Part shown: positions 1 through 12,307 of the stretch, one piece after another
Layout of the letters: each line of letters starts with the position of its first letter
Position numbering within the stretch: position 1 is the stretch's first letter
Assembly (NCBI RefSeq): GCF_032062135.1
Contig: NC_092862.1
Coordinates: 44,027,048 to 44,091,047 of the forward strand
Direction: 5' to 3'
Source of the DNA: Pyxicephalus adspersus
Lineage: Eukaryota; Chordata; Amphibia; Anura; Pyxicephalidae
Length of the DNA: 64,000 nt
Made by a program: the position numbers and the translations under genes
The notes under the pieces: model-generated
The model's database searches: none
What the model was told of the DNA's origin: nothing
What the model saw: only the letters and a program-made list of their open reading frames with translations

Positions 1-422
1 GTCAATCTGGTGACTAAATGGTATTGTGAGTGTGTTTTGCCATACAATTCAATGCAATAAAATCAACACAGAATAGGCAATATACAGGAGTCTTGCCAGA
101 AACATAAAATAATGTATACTGAGTAAGAACCAAACAGACAATTAAGAGGCTGCATGTCTTCTGGTTCTACTCTGGATCCAACATTGCTGTCATCTGCTTT
201 CTCTAATTCCATCTTCTCCATATATTGCTCAGCATCGTCCTTTTTCCTCCAAGATATATATTACAATTCATCATTACCTATAAACCCTGAGACTGAATCT
301 CTAGATCTCTTCAGGCAGTAAAAAATGGGCTCCAATTACTAAAACACAGATAAATTAAAATAAAGATTACGCCAACGATCTGCCTGGACAATACACTAAC
401 ATGACCCTGTACCGTGCATATA

Positions 423-763
423 CAATTATTATTATTACACAGTATTTATATAGCGCCATCATATTACGCAGCGCTGTACAAAGTCCATAGTCGTGTCTCT
501 AACTGTCCCTCAAAGGAGCTCACAATCTAATGTCCCTACCAAAGTCATATGTGATTAATGTAGTCTAAGGTCAATTGTTAGGGAGAAGCCAATTAACCTC
601 ACTGCATGTTTTTGGGATGTGGGAGGAAACCGGAGTACCCGGAGGAAACCCACGCAGACACGGGGAGAACCTGCAAACTCCATGCAGATAATGTCCTGGC
701 TGGGGATCGAACCTGGCGCTGCAAAGGCTGGAGTGCTAACCCCTGAGCCACCATGCTGCCCAT
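423..763 (-). repeat. tRNA-derived SINE
   Basis: Read on the minus strand, the head starts at 763 with GGGCAGCATGGTGGCTCAG. It contains an A-box-like TGGCTCAGGGGTTAGC and a clear B box GGTTCGATCCC about 45 bases later. A body rich in CCTCC motifs follows, and the element ends in an ATT-type microsatellite (423-440). The body with its TTTCCTCC and CATGCAG motifs is a widespread vertebrate interspersed sequence. The exact family name is not certain. The overlapping open frames at 555-902 are read-through of this repeat. Confidence 0.75.
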
Positions 764-3700
764 GAATAACAATAGAATACCTGCCTCCTTCATGTATGAA
801 AAAAATGGGGAAAATGGGACTCACTCCCATTCTTTCCAAAAAACAACTCCAAATTACTTTTTGTGACATACATAATATTTTTTTTTTTCTTGAAGTGGTC
901 AAAAAGAGTGGTAAGAGTTAGAATAGAACACATGTGAAATGTAACAGTTTAGATTAACGCGATATATTGCCCAGCTAGATGACTTTTCCAAGTTCATGTA
1001 CCAGCATTAGGTGCTGAATATATTGCTCACTTTCTGCTTCTGGTCATGATAAACATGGTGAACATGCCATTCGACACCAAGCCACAAAGAAAGCCTAAAA
1101 ATAGACACCCCCGTGCTTCTTCAAAATGCAACACTAGTATAAATGGGCAATGGGCAACACTATTCATATACCTGAAAGGGGTAATCTGAGGTGTAATGGA
1201 CTTCTGATTTTGGGGCTTTAGAGGGCTGCTCTGGGTTTAGGAGGGCACTAATCTAAGGGGCACTAAGGGGTTGGTGTAAGGGCTGATGGGTTGCTGAAAT
1301 GCTCTAAAGGGGGCTGATCTAAGGTCTGAGGGGGATGTATATTGAAGAAGGGGCGAGTGAGCTAATCTAAGGTCTGAAGGGGCCCTGGTTTGAGAATTGA
1401 AGGGTGGGTGATATAAGGCCCAATATTATGTCTTTTCAAGATAACTGAAACCAAGTCTGGACAATCTGAGGTGGAATTTTTATAAAGAGGGCAGATTTAA
1501 GACCTCAAGGGGTAAAAAGAACAGCAGAAATTGAGTGAAGTATACAGTACATTATGAAAAGGCTCAGACTGTATTTAGCTGTGTTTAGCTAATATACCAG
1601 TTTAACAACCCCCATTTTCACTTTTACACTAACATGTCAGTTTTTCTCATGCTACCCCTTCCTTAGTAGTAGGGATTGGTAGTCAGTAAAGGATGTTAAT
1701 AAATTACATATGCCTGTAGTTTATATATGGGTGGTGGGTGGTAGATTCTTCTGAAAGTTGGAAGGTATGCCATTTGTGCAACATGTCTGTTTGGATAAAG
1801 GTATTGCTATGTTTATTATATATTGTATGTACAGTATTTATTGGCATGAAATGCCTGCTTAGATCTGACCCTCAATGTCCTGACAAACTTTACTCTAGAG
1901 ATATAGTAATGATATTGTCAAACTACCTGTCAGTTCCAGCGGCGCTCCCCACTAATCTATTTTGTGGCATTGCGCACCTGAACAGCTGCTCTGCAATTGC
2001 ACTATGTCACTGCCTGGCACAGCATGCAGCTGCACTTCCAAGTCTTGTATATCTGTTGGTGGTCATGAATACTGACACAGCCCAGGGATGTGAAGCCTCT
2101 TAAAGGCCAGAGGCTATTTTAGCCTTAGCGGTTATTTTGGCTGGTGCTGTGACTTTGCACCAGCTCCTTAGCATTTGGAACTCTCCCTGGTACACACCTA
2201 TCCTGCACATTGCCCACTGGTTGCATGGCTCCCTGTCTGGTTATTATTGCCACCTTGCCTGTGAAGCACTTTGTGACCACTCCTGTCTCTCTGGCTGTTT
2301 CCTCTCAGAAACCTACCTCTGCTGATATGCTGGGTGACCTGGGGGGGCAACCTGACAGTACCTAGCAGTAAGGAGCCAGTTTGTCACCAGGATTACCAAC
2401 CCATCACCCTCTGCGGGCTGCTCCGGTGAAGAACAGGTGCCACTTAGACTCTGTGCTCCATTTGAGCAATTGCAATTTTTTTCTCATTTTATTGCAACAA
2501 GGAGGTATGGTCAAAATGAGCTAGCAATGTAACTATTTGATTGATATCACAGAATTGAGTATTGATGCTGACATTTTCTGGATACATTCAAAGAAATGCC
2601 ATCTTCTTTCTGCCTGACTCTTCCCAGTTAAATGATCAAAAAATGGGCACTCCCTGCATTAAACAGTTGTGTGATCTTGCTGCTTGAACTGTTGCTGTTT
2701 TGGACTATTGTAGGCAATCTAATAAAGATAAGTACTAACTTTTAATTAAGCAGTGCCTGAGTGTTTTGTGTCATTCTTTAACCCTTCCACAAACACTTTC
2801 ACTTATATACTTAGTCAAAAAATGCACAGAAAATAAATCTTTCTTTGCAAATATCTGTTCCATGCACATCACCAATGTGTTTGCTTTCCATATGGATGAA
2901 GTCTGTCATTAAGGCCTTTACCACTGTGACTAAAGTATAAAAGATATGTCTCTAAAATGCAGCTCACTGTTTTTCTGAAGACCAAAAGCAACCCTCAGTT
3001 TACTTTACAGTTTTGATATATTAAATCATTCATATTGATATAAATCGGGCAGGAAAATCCTCAAGAAGGCAAAGAAAACTGAAGGAGACAAAGGAAATAC
3101 AGAATATTGATTATTCAGATATGTACCAACATTTGGGACCTGTTCCACCAGCAGTGTTAAACATGCCAGACATATGTAACTGTGTAGACAGTTGCAATGG
3201 TTGTATTTATTGCATAGTTATAAACTTATACAAGTCACCTTAATGATGACACATCTCATCCAATTCCCAATAGTACCATTGAAAAATTCAAGTCAAAGGT
3301 GACCCCTGACTGTAAAAATGGAAATATGTCCTCCTATCAGGAACAGCACTTGATTATATCTGCATCCAGTTTTATCCTACTCCCCCTGCAGAGTTCCACA
3401 AATAGCTTCTTTTTTAGGTCTATATAATACAGTGTCTGTTGATGGCGAGCCAACTATGCTGTACTGCTCCTAAATTCAAACCAGCATAGCTCCTCTCATG
3501 TAGGCTGTACCTGATTGCACTGCAGTGGAATGTGAAAATGATAGCATGGGTATTAACCTTGTCACTACTGATTCGCAACACTATAGCTTGTCAATCCCAT
3601 TGCCACCTGGATGCATGCAAGTATTTTGGTCTGTGCCATAGAGCAGTGATTCTGGATGCAGTTGACCAAAGTGTAGCACATCCATTAGTGTTAGCTTTGA

Positions 3701-5539
3701 TTATGCTGGGGTCCTTCAGCTCAATACGGTGACATCGGAGCGCCCAGAGGTACACAACAAACTGACAGTGCAATGGGCACAGCCTGACTTTATTTTGCAT
3801 AGATAATAATAAAGCAATTAGGAAACAGCGTAAAATAAAATGATAGAGGGCAATGATGAAGTACCAGTTTAAAACTATAACGTCAAACAAGAAGCAATAT
3901 TAGGAGAAATCTGTACCTAGATACAACGGATTAAACAGTAATGCTGTATAGGGATTATCTCTTCCCATGGATCCATCAGAATGGAGGTTCTGTCCTTCTT
4001 TCCAGAGACCCTTGCAGAAAGCTAACACAAGTGTGAAAATAGTCAATCCATAAAAAGGAACTGCAACAGCCATTTTGGGTGAATCTGCTCACAAGCCTTC
4101 AGAAATAGGATGACCACTAGTGATAGGGAACAGTCTATGAGGAAACAATAAATCGTTCCTTTTTACCAGAATGAAATGCTGGAGTTCTGCTGTATATTAG
4201 TATAACAGGTAATAAAATAATTATTTCTGTGGTAGCTACACACATAAGAACAAAGAAATATTTTGCATTTTGTGTTCTACTATACCTAAATAAAAATCAT
4301 TTAAATGAAAATTGCTTCATACAACAAGTGCACACCAGTAAAAATGTGCGAAGGCAGGCAGCAATAGCACAATACAGTTGTGAAATCAAAATAATATACT
4401 AGTCCTATTTAGCTTTAATTCTTCGGCACATTGTAATTCTACATCTGGCCCTTTGATTGTTCTTTGTGTTACTTCTTTGGCATTACATGTACTTACTAGC
4501 CCTTTTAGCAGCCTGTTGTGGGCATAAAACTCTCTAACTAGGTTGGAATTTAGTATATCTTGATAATATTAACCATAAGGTCTTATTCACTACTTGCACT
4601 TACACACAGACCCCAGTAGCTAATGTAAATGTTAATTCTATTTTCACCAATTTGAACATAAAAAGTGAATTAAATGTAGATTTACAATATAAACACATGT
4701 TTTAGCAAGATGGTCATCTGCACATAAAGACACAGTACAGAAAAAGTATTGAAAATCAGTAATGGAGATAGCTGAGCTGCAGGGAGACCACAGGCAATAC
4801 CGCAGATTGGCAAATAATGCTTCTTCTTCTACATGGCCTTTTACTAGAGCATTTTATACAGGTCAATATTTCTTAGTATGACACTGGAATTCATTTTGCC
4901 ACATATAAAACACTTTAAATCATTAAGTGAATATGACTGATTATCAAGTATCAAATTCGATAATTGATCTGTAAATAATTTACAAATATATTTAATACAT
5001 TTTTCTATAATACGAGGTCCGTCTATGAAAAAACAAAACTGTGTTTCTATTTCCATAACAAAGAGGTGAGAACTGATTATGAGCACTTGCCATAAAAATT
5101 TAATCTTGCTAAAACATGCACAAGAAGCGATAGCATGCTCAGCTGTTCAGTGTGTTGTCAGTCACTGTTTAATGCAATTGTGTTAACCGCCTTGTGCTGA
5201 AATCATGCTTAGAAGTTAAGTGACAAGTCAATTTAAAATTTTAGTAAAATTTCACACCAGAGCAAAAAGATTACTATAAGGAAATGAGCGGTGACATTAT
5301 TTTTTAAAAAGTCATAACTTGTAGAAGAAACCTGGATCTTCCACTTCCATCCTGAAACAAAATGACAATCAATGCACTGGAAAACACCTTCATCACCAAG
5401 AATGAAAACAGCACATAAAAGGCAAAAGTCCAAATTCAAAGCCATACTCATCGTGTTTTTTGACATGAAGGGTGTAATTTAGGAAGAATGGGCTCCAGGA
5501 GGCACAACATTGAACCAACATTATTAATTTAAGATAATT
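764..5539. other. Non-coding flank, no gene seen
   Basis: Apart from the degenerate repeat at 1180-1510, this AT-rich stretch shows no convincing gene. Its open frames (1738-2103, 2137-2325, 3532-3732, 4844-5086) have no recognisable domain, start context or splice pattern. About 2100-2470 is CT-rich and resembles decayed interspersed repeat seen also near 18.7-19.0 kb and 59.8-60.2 kb. TACGAGGTCCGTCTATGAAA near 5012 looks like a mariner-type inverted end. Confidence 0.5.
1180..1510 (+). repeat. Degenerate G-rich tandem repeat
   Basis: Motifs such as ctgatctaaggtctgaaggg and gggcactaatctaagg recur at irregular spacing across about 330 bases. This is an old, decayed minisatellite; the unit length is too variable to fix by eye. 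Confidence 0.5.
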
Positions 5540-5880
5540 TTGACAAAGCTAAGAGAAAGAGTCAGGAGAAGATGGCGAGAAATGTGGGGAAATGGTTTCA
5601 TTCTTCATCAGGACAATGCTCCTTCTCACACAGCACTTTCTGTGAAAACGGTTTCTTATCAACAGACACATTACTACTCTGGAACATTCTCAGTATTCAC
5701 CAGATTGTTTTTTTCTTTTTCCTAAATGAAAATCAATGCTTAAAGGAACACGCTTTGAACCAATAGACGCAGTAAAGAAAAATACAGCAGATATCTTGAA
5801 ACAGCTGACAGAAACAGATCTGTTCCACACCTTCCACTAGTGGAAAAAAAAGACTGCGTTGGTGCTTAATTGTGAATAGA
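5540..5880 (+). pseudogene. Mariner transposase remnant
   Basis: The translation FILHQDNAPSHTALSV is the mariner catalytic block around the second Asp. After a frameshift the reading continues with LEHSQYSPDLAP-like and KLKSMLKGTRFEPIDAV-like stretches, then WKKRLRWCL-like residues. Only the C-terminal third of the gene is recognisable and it needs more than one frame, so it is dead. It sits directly upstream of the Tc1 element. Confidence 0.8.
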
Positions 5881-5954
5881 GAGAATATTGAAGGGGACAA
5901 GCATAAGAATAGACAATTTTTTTCTAATTTTGGTGCTGTACATTACCACAATTA

Positions 5955-7220
5955 ATTTTAAATGAAACAACTCAGATGCAGTTGAACTGCAGACTTTCAG
6001 CTTTAATTGAGTGAGTTGAACAAAATGATTGTATGAAAATGTGAGGAACTAAAGCCGTTTTTTTACACAATCACTTCATTTCAGGCGCTCAAAAGTAATT
6101 GGACAATTGACTCAAATGCTATTTCATGGGCTGGTGTGGGCAATTCCTTTGTTATGTCATTATCAATTAAGCAGATAAAAGGCCTGAAGTTGATTTGAGG
6201 GGGGCTGCTTGTATGTGGAAGATTTTGCTGTGAACAGACAACATGCTGCCATAGGAGCTCTCCATGGACGTGAAACAATCCATCCTTAGGCTGCAAAAAC
6301 AGAAAAAAACCCATCTGAGAAATTGCTACAATATTAGGAGTGGAAAAATCTACAGTTTGGTACATCATGAGAAAGAAACAAAGCACTGCTGAACTCAGGA
6401 ACGCCAAAAGACCTGGACGGCCATGGAAGACAACAGTGGTGGATGATCGTAGAATCATTTCCATGGTGAAGAGAAACCCCCTCACAACAGCCAACCAAGT
6501 GAACAACACTCTCCAGGAAGTAAGCGTATCGATATCCAAGTCTACCATAAAGAGAAGACTGCATGAAAGTAAATACAGAGGGTGCACTGCAAGGTGCAAG
6601 CCGCTCATAAGCCACAAGAATAGAAAGGCTAGATTGGACTTTGCTAAAAAACCTCTAAAAAAGCCAGCACAGTTCTGGAAAAACTGTCTTTGAACAGATG
6701 AAAACAAGATCAACCTTTATCAGAATGATGGCAAGAAAAAAGTATGGAGAAGGCGTGGAACAGCTCATGATCCAAAGCATACCACATCATCTGTAAAACA
6801 TGGCGGAGGCAGTGTGATGGCTTGGGTGTGCTTGGCTGCCAGTGGCACTGGGACACTAGTGTTTATCCATGATGTGACACAGGACAGAAGCAGCCGAATG
6901 AATTCTGAGGTGTTCAGAGACATACTGTCTGCTCAAACCCAGCTAAATGCAGTCACATTGATTGGGAGGCGTTTCATAATACAGGAAAATGACCCTAAAC
7001 ATACAGCCAAAGCAACCCAGGAGTTTATTAAAGCAAAGAAGTGGAATATTCTTGAATGGCCAAGTCAGTCACCTGATCTGAACCCAATTGAGCATGCATT
7101 TCACTTGTTGAAGACTAAACTTCGGACAGAAAGGCCCACAAACAAACAGCAACTGAAAGCCGCTGCAGTAAAGGGCTGATAGAGCATTAAAAAGGAGGAA
7201 ACTCAGCATCTGGTGATGTC
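5955..7220 (+). mobile_element. Tc1-like DNA transposon, 3' end truncated
   Basis: The left part (about 5955-6110) holds a Tc1-type end with CTCAAAAGTAATTGGAC. The transposase gene follows, and similarity to this Tc1 family fades soon after 7200, so the right inverted repeat seems lost. This belongs to a Tc1 family common in frogs and fishes. Its single nonsense codon and one frameshift suggest moderate age. The 3' edge lies 540 bases from the end of receptor gene 1. Confidence 0.8.
6264..7179 (+). pseudogene. Tc1 transposase, one frameshift and one nonsense codon
   Basis: Nearly complete transposase of the Tc1/mariner DDE family. The N-terminal DNA-binding part reads SILRLQKQKK, then a one-base shift near the A-run at 6303 leads into EIATILGVEKSTVWYIMRK. 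The open frame from 6340 contains the GRPWK linker and RDED-type paired-like segments. It stops at a TGA (6691-6693) where the family has Trp (NCL-stop-TDENKINLYQ). The same frame continues past the stop through WRRRGTAHDPKHTTS and GGSVMAWVCLAASGTG. It ends with QENDPKHTAKATQEF, EWPSQSPDLNPIEHAFHLLK and a stop at 7179. The second Asp and final Glu region of the DDE triad are visible. It cannot make a full protein as written. Confidence 0.88.
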
Positions 7221-7761
7221 CAGCCACCAATGTATTCAATGTAGTGTAGTAGTGTACTATACAGTTGGTGGTATATCTAAGGGAGCTTTGCATTCAGACT
7301 GTAACATGTGTGTCCAGTGATTTGTATACTTAATTGATAGTACCATTGGTCATTTCCACACGATACAAGATTTTTTACATTGTTCACGTCATAGATAATT
7401 CTGTTTACCTGAGAGGTCCTTAAGATTGTGCTCACAATATTTTGATACCAGCATAAAGATGATCTCCAGGTGAACAGCTAAACAAACAAATGATAAAACT
7501 ATATGATTTTTTTTGTGTAATGGTTAGCGTTCAGTATACTGGAAATATTTATATGATATCTGGTTTACCTACCAAACTTTAAAGGGCTAATGCGGAATCA
7601 AATTTAGGTAATGACACTGCTTGAATTAAAAAGAATACATTCAATAAACATTCCACCGAAGACCTCACAGTCTAGGAGATATGGACCTGCCTTTATATCT
7701 ACCTGGAATTCAGCTTTAAAAAGTAGTACAGTTACAACTTTTACATTTTTCTCAACAAATC
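7221..7761. other. 3' flank of receptor gene 1
   Basis: AT-rich sequence between the Tc1 relic and the stop codon of gene 1. It presumably includes the 3' untranslated region of that gene. No further gene or clear repeat is seen. Confidence 0.5.
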
Positions 7762-10473
7762 TCAGAAATGCATATGTAAAATAATTGTGAAAGCTTTTCT
7801 GAAACTTTTATGACAAAGTGGATACAATATAGGGTTTATAGCTGAATTCAAATACAACATCCAAACAGTGACATCAAACCAATATGATGCTATGCAGTAA
7901 CCACGACAAGCTGTTCGTATAGAGACTAAGAACGTATATGGGGCCCAACATATGAAAAAAACTGAAACCAGAACTGCCAGAGATTTAGCCACTTTCTTGT
8001 CCCTAGAGAGTTTATAGCAATGGACATTGAGATTATAAGGCAAAACTTTCTCTTGTGAAGAAGCGGAGGAAACAATTTTACAAGTCTGAAGACATTGTTG
8101 AAGATTTTTCTTTTGATTTGATGCTGCAGTCTTTTTTTGGCCATTTTTACACCTGGAATATAATACTAGATCAGTTGCTATAATAAATGGCTTAGCATGC
8201 TGCTCTTTTGTTGCTGAGGGACGAGGCACGTAAAGTTGTCTTCTCTTTCTGTTGCGCTTAGATATGTTCCAGTATATTGTCAGATTAAAAAAGGAAATGC
8301 TTATTAGCGGAAGGACGAAATCAAAGCATGATGTTATCAAATGAAAATACCAGGTGTCAAAAAATCCTGCTTGACACATGCCGTCATCCTTGTCCTTCTT
8401 ACCGAAAACACTTTCCCAAAACATAATGGCCGGACTATACAGCAGAGAAGACATTACCCAGACTGTGGCCATTCTGATGACTGTCTGTCTGTGTTTATTT
8501 TGGAGGGATCGATAGAGTACCTGTCAGATAAGAAAACATATTCTAGAAAATTGACTAAAATATTCCACTGGCATTCTAACAGCTCCATGAATACTTACAG
8601 CCTTTGTTACAGAAAGAAACCTGTCATAACTGATAAGAACAACATTGAGTGCTGAAGCCGTACACATAGTATAATCACAGATTAACCAGAGTTTGCAGAG
8701 GTAACTTCCAAACACCCACTTTCCTGTTACCAAGTAGTGGACGTACAAAGGGCTGACAAAAACTCCTAGGGAAAAAATGTACAGTATGAATTTGTATCAC
8801 ATACACATCTGTAATCATAATACATTTCATTCCATAATAGGGGGAAACCGATACACTGACAACAAGCATTTTATGGGAAAGTATTGTTTATTTTTTTGTG
8901 GTAAATTCTTTATTTGTGGTTTTTAGCGTAAAGAGCACTTGTTACCACCTGTCATGCTGACAAACAAACATCGGAGCACTTATGAATGGTTTACAGAGGT
9001 TTTAAAAAAAAGGCTTGAAAAGAACATTCAATGCATTTATTTAGGCAATTTGCAAGCATTGACAAGTCCATTTTCCTTTGTGCGGCATAAGGGAGGGACA
9101 ATGGAAGTGAAAAGAAAAGGTAAAATAAATGAGCATAAACTATTTTATATGGCGGCACTCTAAAGAGTTAATGTACTTTTTTCTGCAATTTTTAGTGCCC
9201 AGATGGTCCATGCTATATTTTCTTTTGAGCCCAAAAATATGATGCCCCAAAACACCTCTTGTGTCTGCTGATACATTACTATATAAAGATTTTATCCCAG
9301 GGTGTTTTGGGGCATTTAAACAATGGAAATTAGTTCTTGTAAATAGGGCCTTGGGAAAGCGCTACCTGAAGCAAATGGACACCTTTAAATAAAAATATTA
9401 GTAACCCGAATCTGCAATAATTTTAAACATTTTCAAAAGATTTAGACCAAGAGACCTCAGGGTCACCCAAAATATCACCCATGATGTGCACATAGTTGAT
9501 GTCCGGCACTTCCCATAGACTTGAGACTCTATCTGATCAAGCTGAATATGGCCTGATCAAGTGACATAATCAAAGAGTAATTTTAGCTTTGTTTTAATAT
9601 TGTATATTATTACTAAAATGTTCAAGATGTATGATTTCCCACTAAAACAGCATGGTTTGGTCTGACAAATTACTGGGGCTGCATTTAGATGGAATGCCAA
9701 ATTCCGAATCACAGCTACTGCTTAAAATTTTAAAATATAAAAGTAGTGTATTTAAATTGCAGCAAACTTTAGAAGGATTCACAAATTAGGTATGCATATC
9801 AAACAAATAAATAGGAGTGATCCTTTATTATTTGATCTATTTGATGCCTAGATAGAAGAATGTTTTAGTTGCACACATTTTGCAGCAATTTATACCAACA
9901 TAATACAAGATCATTTATATTTAAGTTGCTAAAAAAGTAGTTAAAAAATGAAAATTACCATGAACCCTTTAGCTGCTTGAATGGTAATAGAGTTCTGTGA
10001 GTGTAATGGAAGTGCAGGCTATTTGATGAAGTATTTAGGAATGGCATAGACTGAATTAAGAATAAAGAAATAACAGGATTTAAATGAATATGTGTATACA
10101 ATATGTGTAGGCAGGTGTAGGTTATTTCTACCTTAATTTTAGTTTTTGTCATTAAAACTGCATTATTGTGCAGGTCCTCTTTAAAGTGACTACAAATAGG
10201 TGGTATTAAATTACATTATCTTTACTTACCTATGATAAAATCACATATGGCTAAATTGAGAAGAAAAAAGTTGCTTTGAGTGTGAAGCCTCTTATCCACA
10301 ATGAAAGCCAACATGACCAAAATATTACCAAAAACTGTAAATACAATAATTGAAGAAATGAGCAGAATAATCATGAGTTTCACTGTGTCTGAAAACTGTA
10401 TCTCCAATATATCAGTCTCGTTATAATTAAGTAACTCAATCCCAGTCTCATTATATATTCTGTAAACTGTCAT
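7762..10473 (-). CDS. Histamine H3/H4 receptor-like GPCR, gene 1 (3 exons)
   Basis: Predicted plasma-membrane amine receptor of 389 residues. Histamine is the expected ligand and Gi the expected partner, both inferred from the H3/H4 family. Exons are 10473-10230, 8765-8599 and 8520-7762, all GT-AG, with introns of 1464 and 78 bases in phases 1 and 0. The ATG at 10473 is the first after an in-frame stop; the frame stays open up to a TTG at 10530. The N-terminus has two NET glycosylation sites. Exon 1 carries TM1-TM2 and ends at DFIIG. Exon 2 carries Cys105, the amine-binding Asp112 followed by Tyr113, and DRF at 129-131. Exon 3 carries Cys186 (disulfide partner), Asp204 in TM5, a basic third loop, KLSRDKKVAKSLAVLV, CWAPY (328-332 region) and NPILY (366-370). 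Odd points: Asp instead of Glu at 5.46, and Tyr360 instead of Trp at 7.43. TM6-TM7 resembles mammalian H3 more than H4, so orthology is unresolved. It is the 3'-most member of the array. Confidence 0.93.
9246..9316. repeat. Inverted repeat in intron 1 of gene 1
   Basis: The arms atgccccaaaacacc and ggtgttttggggcat are exact reverse complements separated by about 45 bases. This could fold as a 15-bp hairpin in the pre-mRNA. It may be the remnant of a MITE. Confidence 0.6.
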
Positions 10474-10530
10474 TGTAGGCAGAAAAGTCTTAGAAAAAGA
10501 TACTTTATTAACAGCCCATGCATCGGACAA

Positions 10531-11455
10531 ATGAGCTTAGTAGAATAACTAATATGAAATAGTTAAGTATTTCTTGAAGATTATCAGTTCTTTTAGATAA
10601 TCTTATGATTCTGAGCTGCAGCCACCCTTCTGTACCATTACAAGGTTTTTATACTGTCTTTGGACTTTCAGGTTTAATGATGGATGTATTTAGCTTTGAG
10701 ATACTAATACACTAAGGAAATGGCAAAACCACTTCTAATTTTACTTAATTAACTACATGTTAAAGGGAATTGGATATTACACATATTTCCCTTTGGGATT
10801 TTAATCTGAAGGCTGCTATACACAATTTATTTTTATTACTTCAGGATAGTAACACATGCAGCAAATCTACCACAAACACTCCACTGGACAGCTAAGCAGC
10901 AGTACCTTAGTTTGGCAAACCCCTACCTCACCCTAATGCTACTGTATAGGGTTGGCATAGCTTTAATACCAACAACAGCAACACCTGGTGTGAAAATGGC
11001 TAGGAACCAATGACAATACTACACTGATACATAAACATTGGGCAGTGTAATGGGAAGGTTTGCAGAACATAGCATTGCGGTTTAAACAAAATATGCCAGA
11101 CCTCTTGTATCTATTGCAGTTCCTCAGGTTTATTTAAAAACTGCCAATATAGAAGAATACACTTCCATAAACCTAGAACATAAGTTGGTATATATGAAGG
11201 AGTATGTATATATATAAAATTCACAAGTCTCAGAAATGCATCGGAATTGCTAAATATATCTATATTCATGATTTAAAGATGTTCCCCAAGTTTACCTCAT
11301 CATTCTGTACTCATGCCACATCTCAATGGAAAAATCACAGGACCTAAAATATTGAGACCTATAAACCCACACATTATAATATAAAGGTTTTACAAAATGA
11401 CAAATAAGCTCAATGTTTATTTAGTAATTGATATTGGTCGATTAATAAAACCTTT
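10531..11455. other. 5' flank of receptor gene 1, no gene seen
   Basis: AT-rich unique-looking DNA upstream of gene 1. It should contain the promoter and any untranslated first exon, but no specific site can be supported by eye. Confidence 0.4.
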
Positions 11456-11769
11456 TTAACCCCCCTAGCGTTCTAATTCTGTCAGTTTTTGATGCAAAAA
11501 GTGATCCTATTTTTTTTTGCATAGAATTTTTTGTTTACATTGTGGGTTTGTAATTCTTAGGATTAACTACCGGGTGTGATAGTTATATTTATTTATTATG
11601 TTATATTCATAAATTATAATATAATACATAATTATAAATAATAATCTAAAAAAATAATGAAATAATAGACAACAATGTAATCTTAAAATAAAATATAAAA
11701 TTAAAATGTACTTTTATTTTTATTTCATGTGCGGTGTTTTTGTACTGTAAAAACCATTTAAAAGCAGAT

Positions 11770-12307
11770 TACCGTATTTCTTTGCCGTATAAGACGCACT
11801 TTTTCTTCCCCAAAACTGGGGGGGAAAAGTTAGTGCGTCCTATACGACAAATGTGTTATAAAATAATTAAAATAATATACTCACCCGATACCCGATCCTG
11901 CGTGTGGTCTGGCTGAATGCAGCGTGTGTTTTCTTCTCCTCTGCCAGCATCGTGTCTTCTGTCTGTAAAGCAGAGCGAAAGAAGCGCCACCTGCTGTTCC
12001 CTGTCCTAACTGCCGTACAGTGGAAAAAAAGCACAGAGTGATCAGAAGGGGAATTTGAATGACAGAGTGATCAGAAAGGAATTTTCAATGACACAGAGTG
12101 ATCAGAAAGGGAATTTGAAAGGCACAGAGTGATCAGAAAGGGAATTTGAATGGCACATGAGTGATCAGAAGGGGAATACCGGTATGAATGGCACATGAGT
12201 GATCAGAAGGGGAATAATCTTTCAGAATCTTTTTTTCTAGATTTTCCTCCTTTAAAATTGGGTGCGTCTTATATTCCGGAGCGTCTTATACGGCGCAAAA
12301 TACGGTA
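11770..12307. mobile_element. TACCGTATTTT-ended MITE (copy 1), nested
   Basis: Begins TACCGTATTTCTTTGCCGTA and ends with the inverted form ...TACGGCGCAAAATACGGTA. About 25 bases of terminal inverted repeat also include GTATAAGACGC. The interior contains a tandem repeat (12031-12215). The family recurs at 54733-55001 and 63926-64000. The superfamily is not certain. Confidence 0.8.
12031..12215. repeat. Tandem repeat, unit about 31-34 bp
   Basis: About six copies of a unit built on cagagtgatcagaaagggaa with ttgaatgg between copies. The repeat lies wholly inside the nested MITE, so its copy number may vary between alleles. Confidence 0.75.

Noticed and set aside
423..763. tRNA gene suggested by A and B boxes
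   Set aside because: No cloverleaf; the sequence continues into a SINE body with an ATT tail.
6081..6713. 210-codon open frame on the minus strand
   Set aside because: It is the antisense shadow of the Tc1 transposase.
10474..10530. Longer N-terminus for gene 1
   Set aside because: The extension would start at TTG; the first ATG after an in-frame stop is at 10473, which also gives a length like the other copies.
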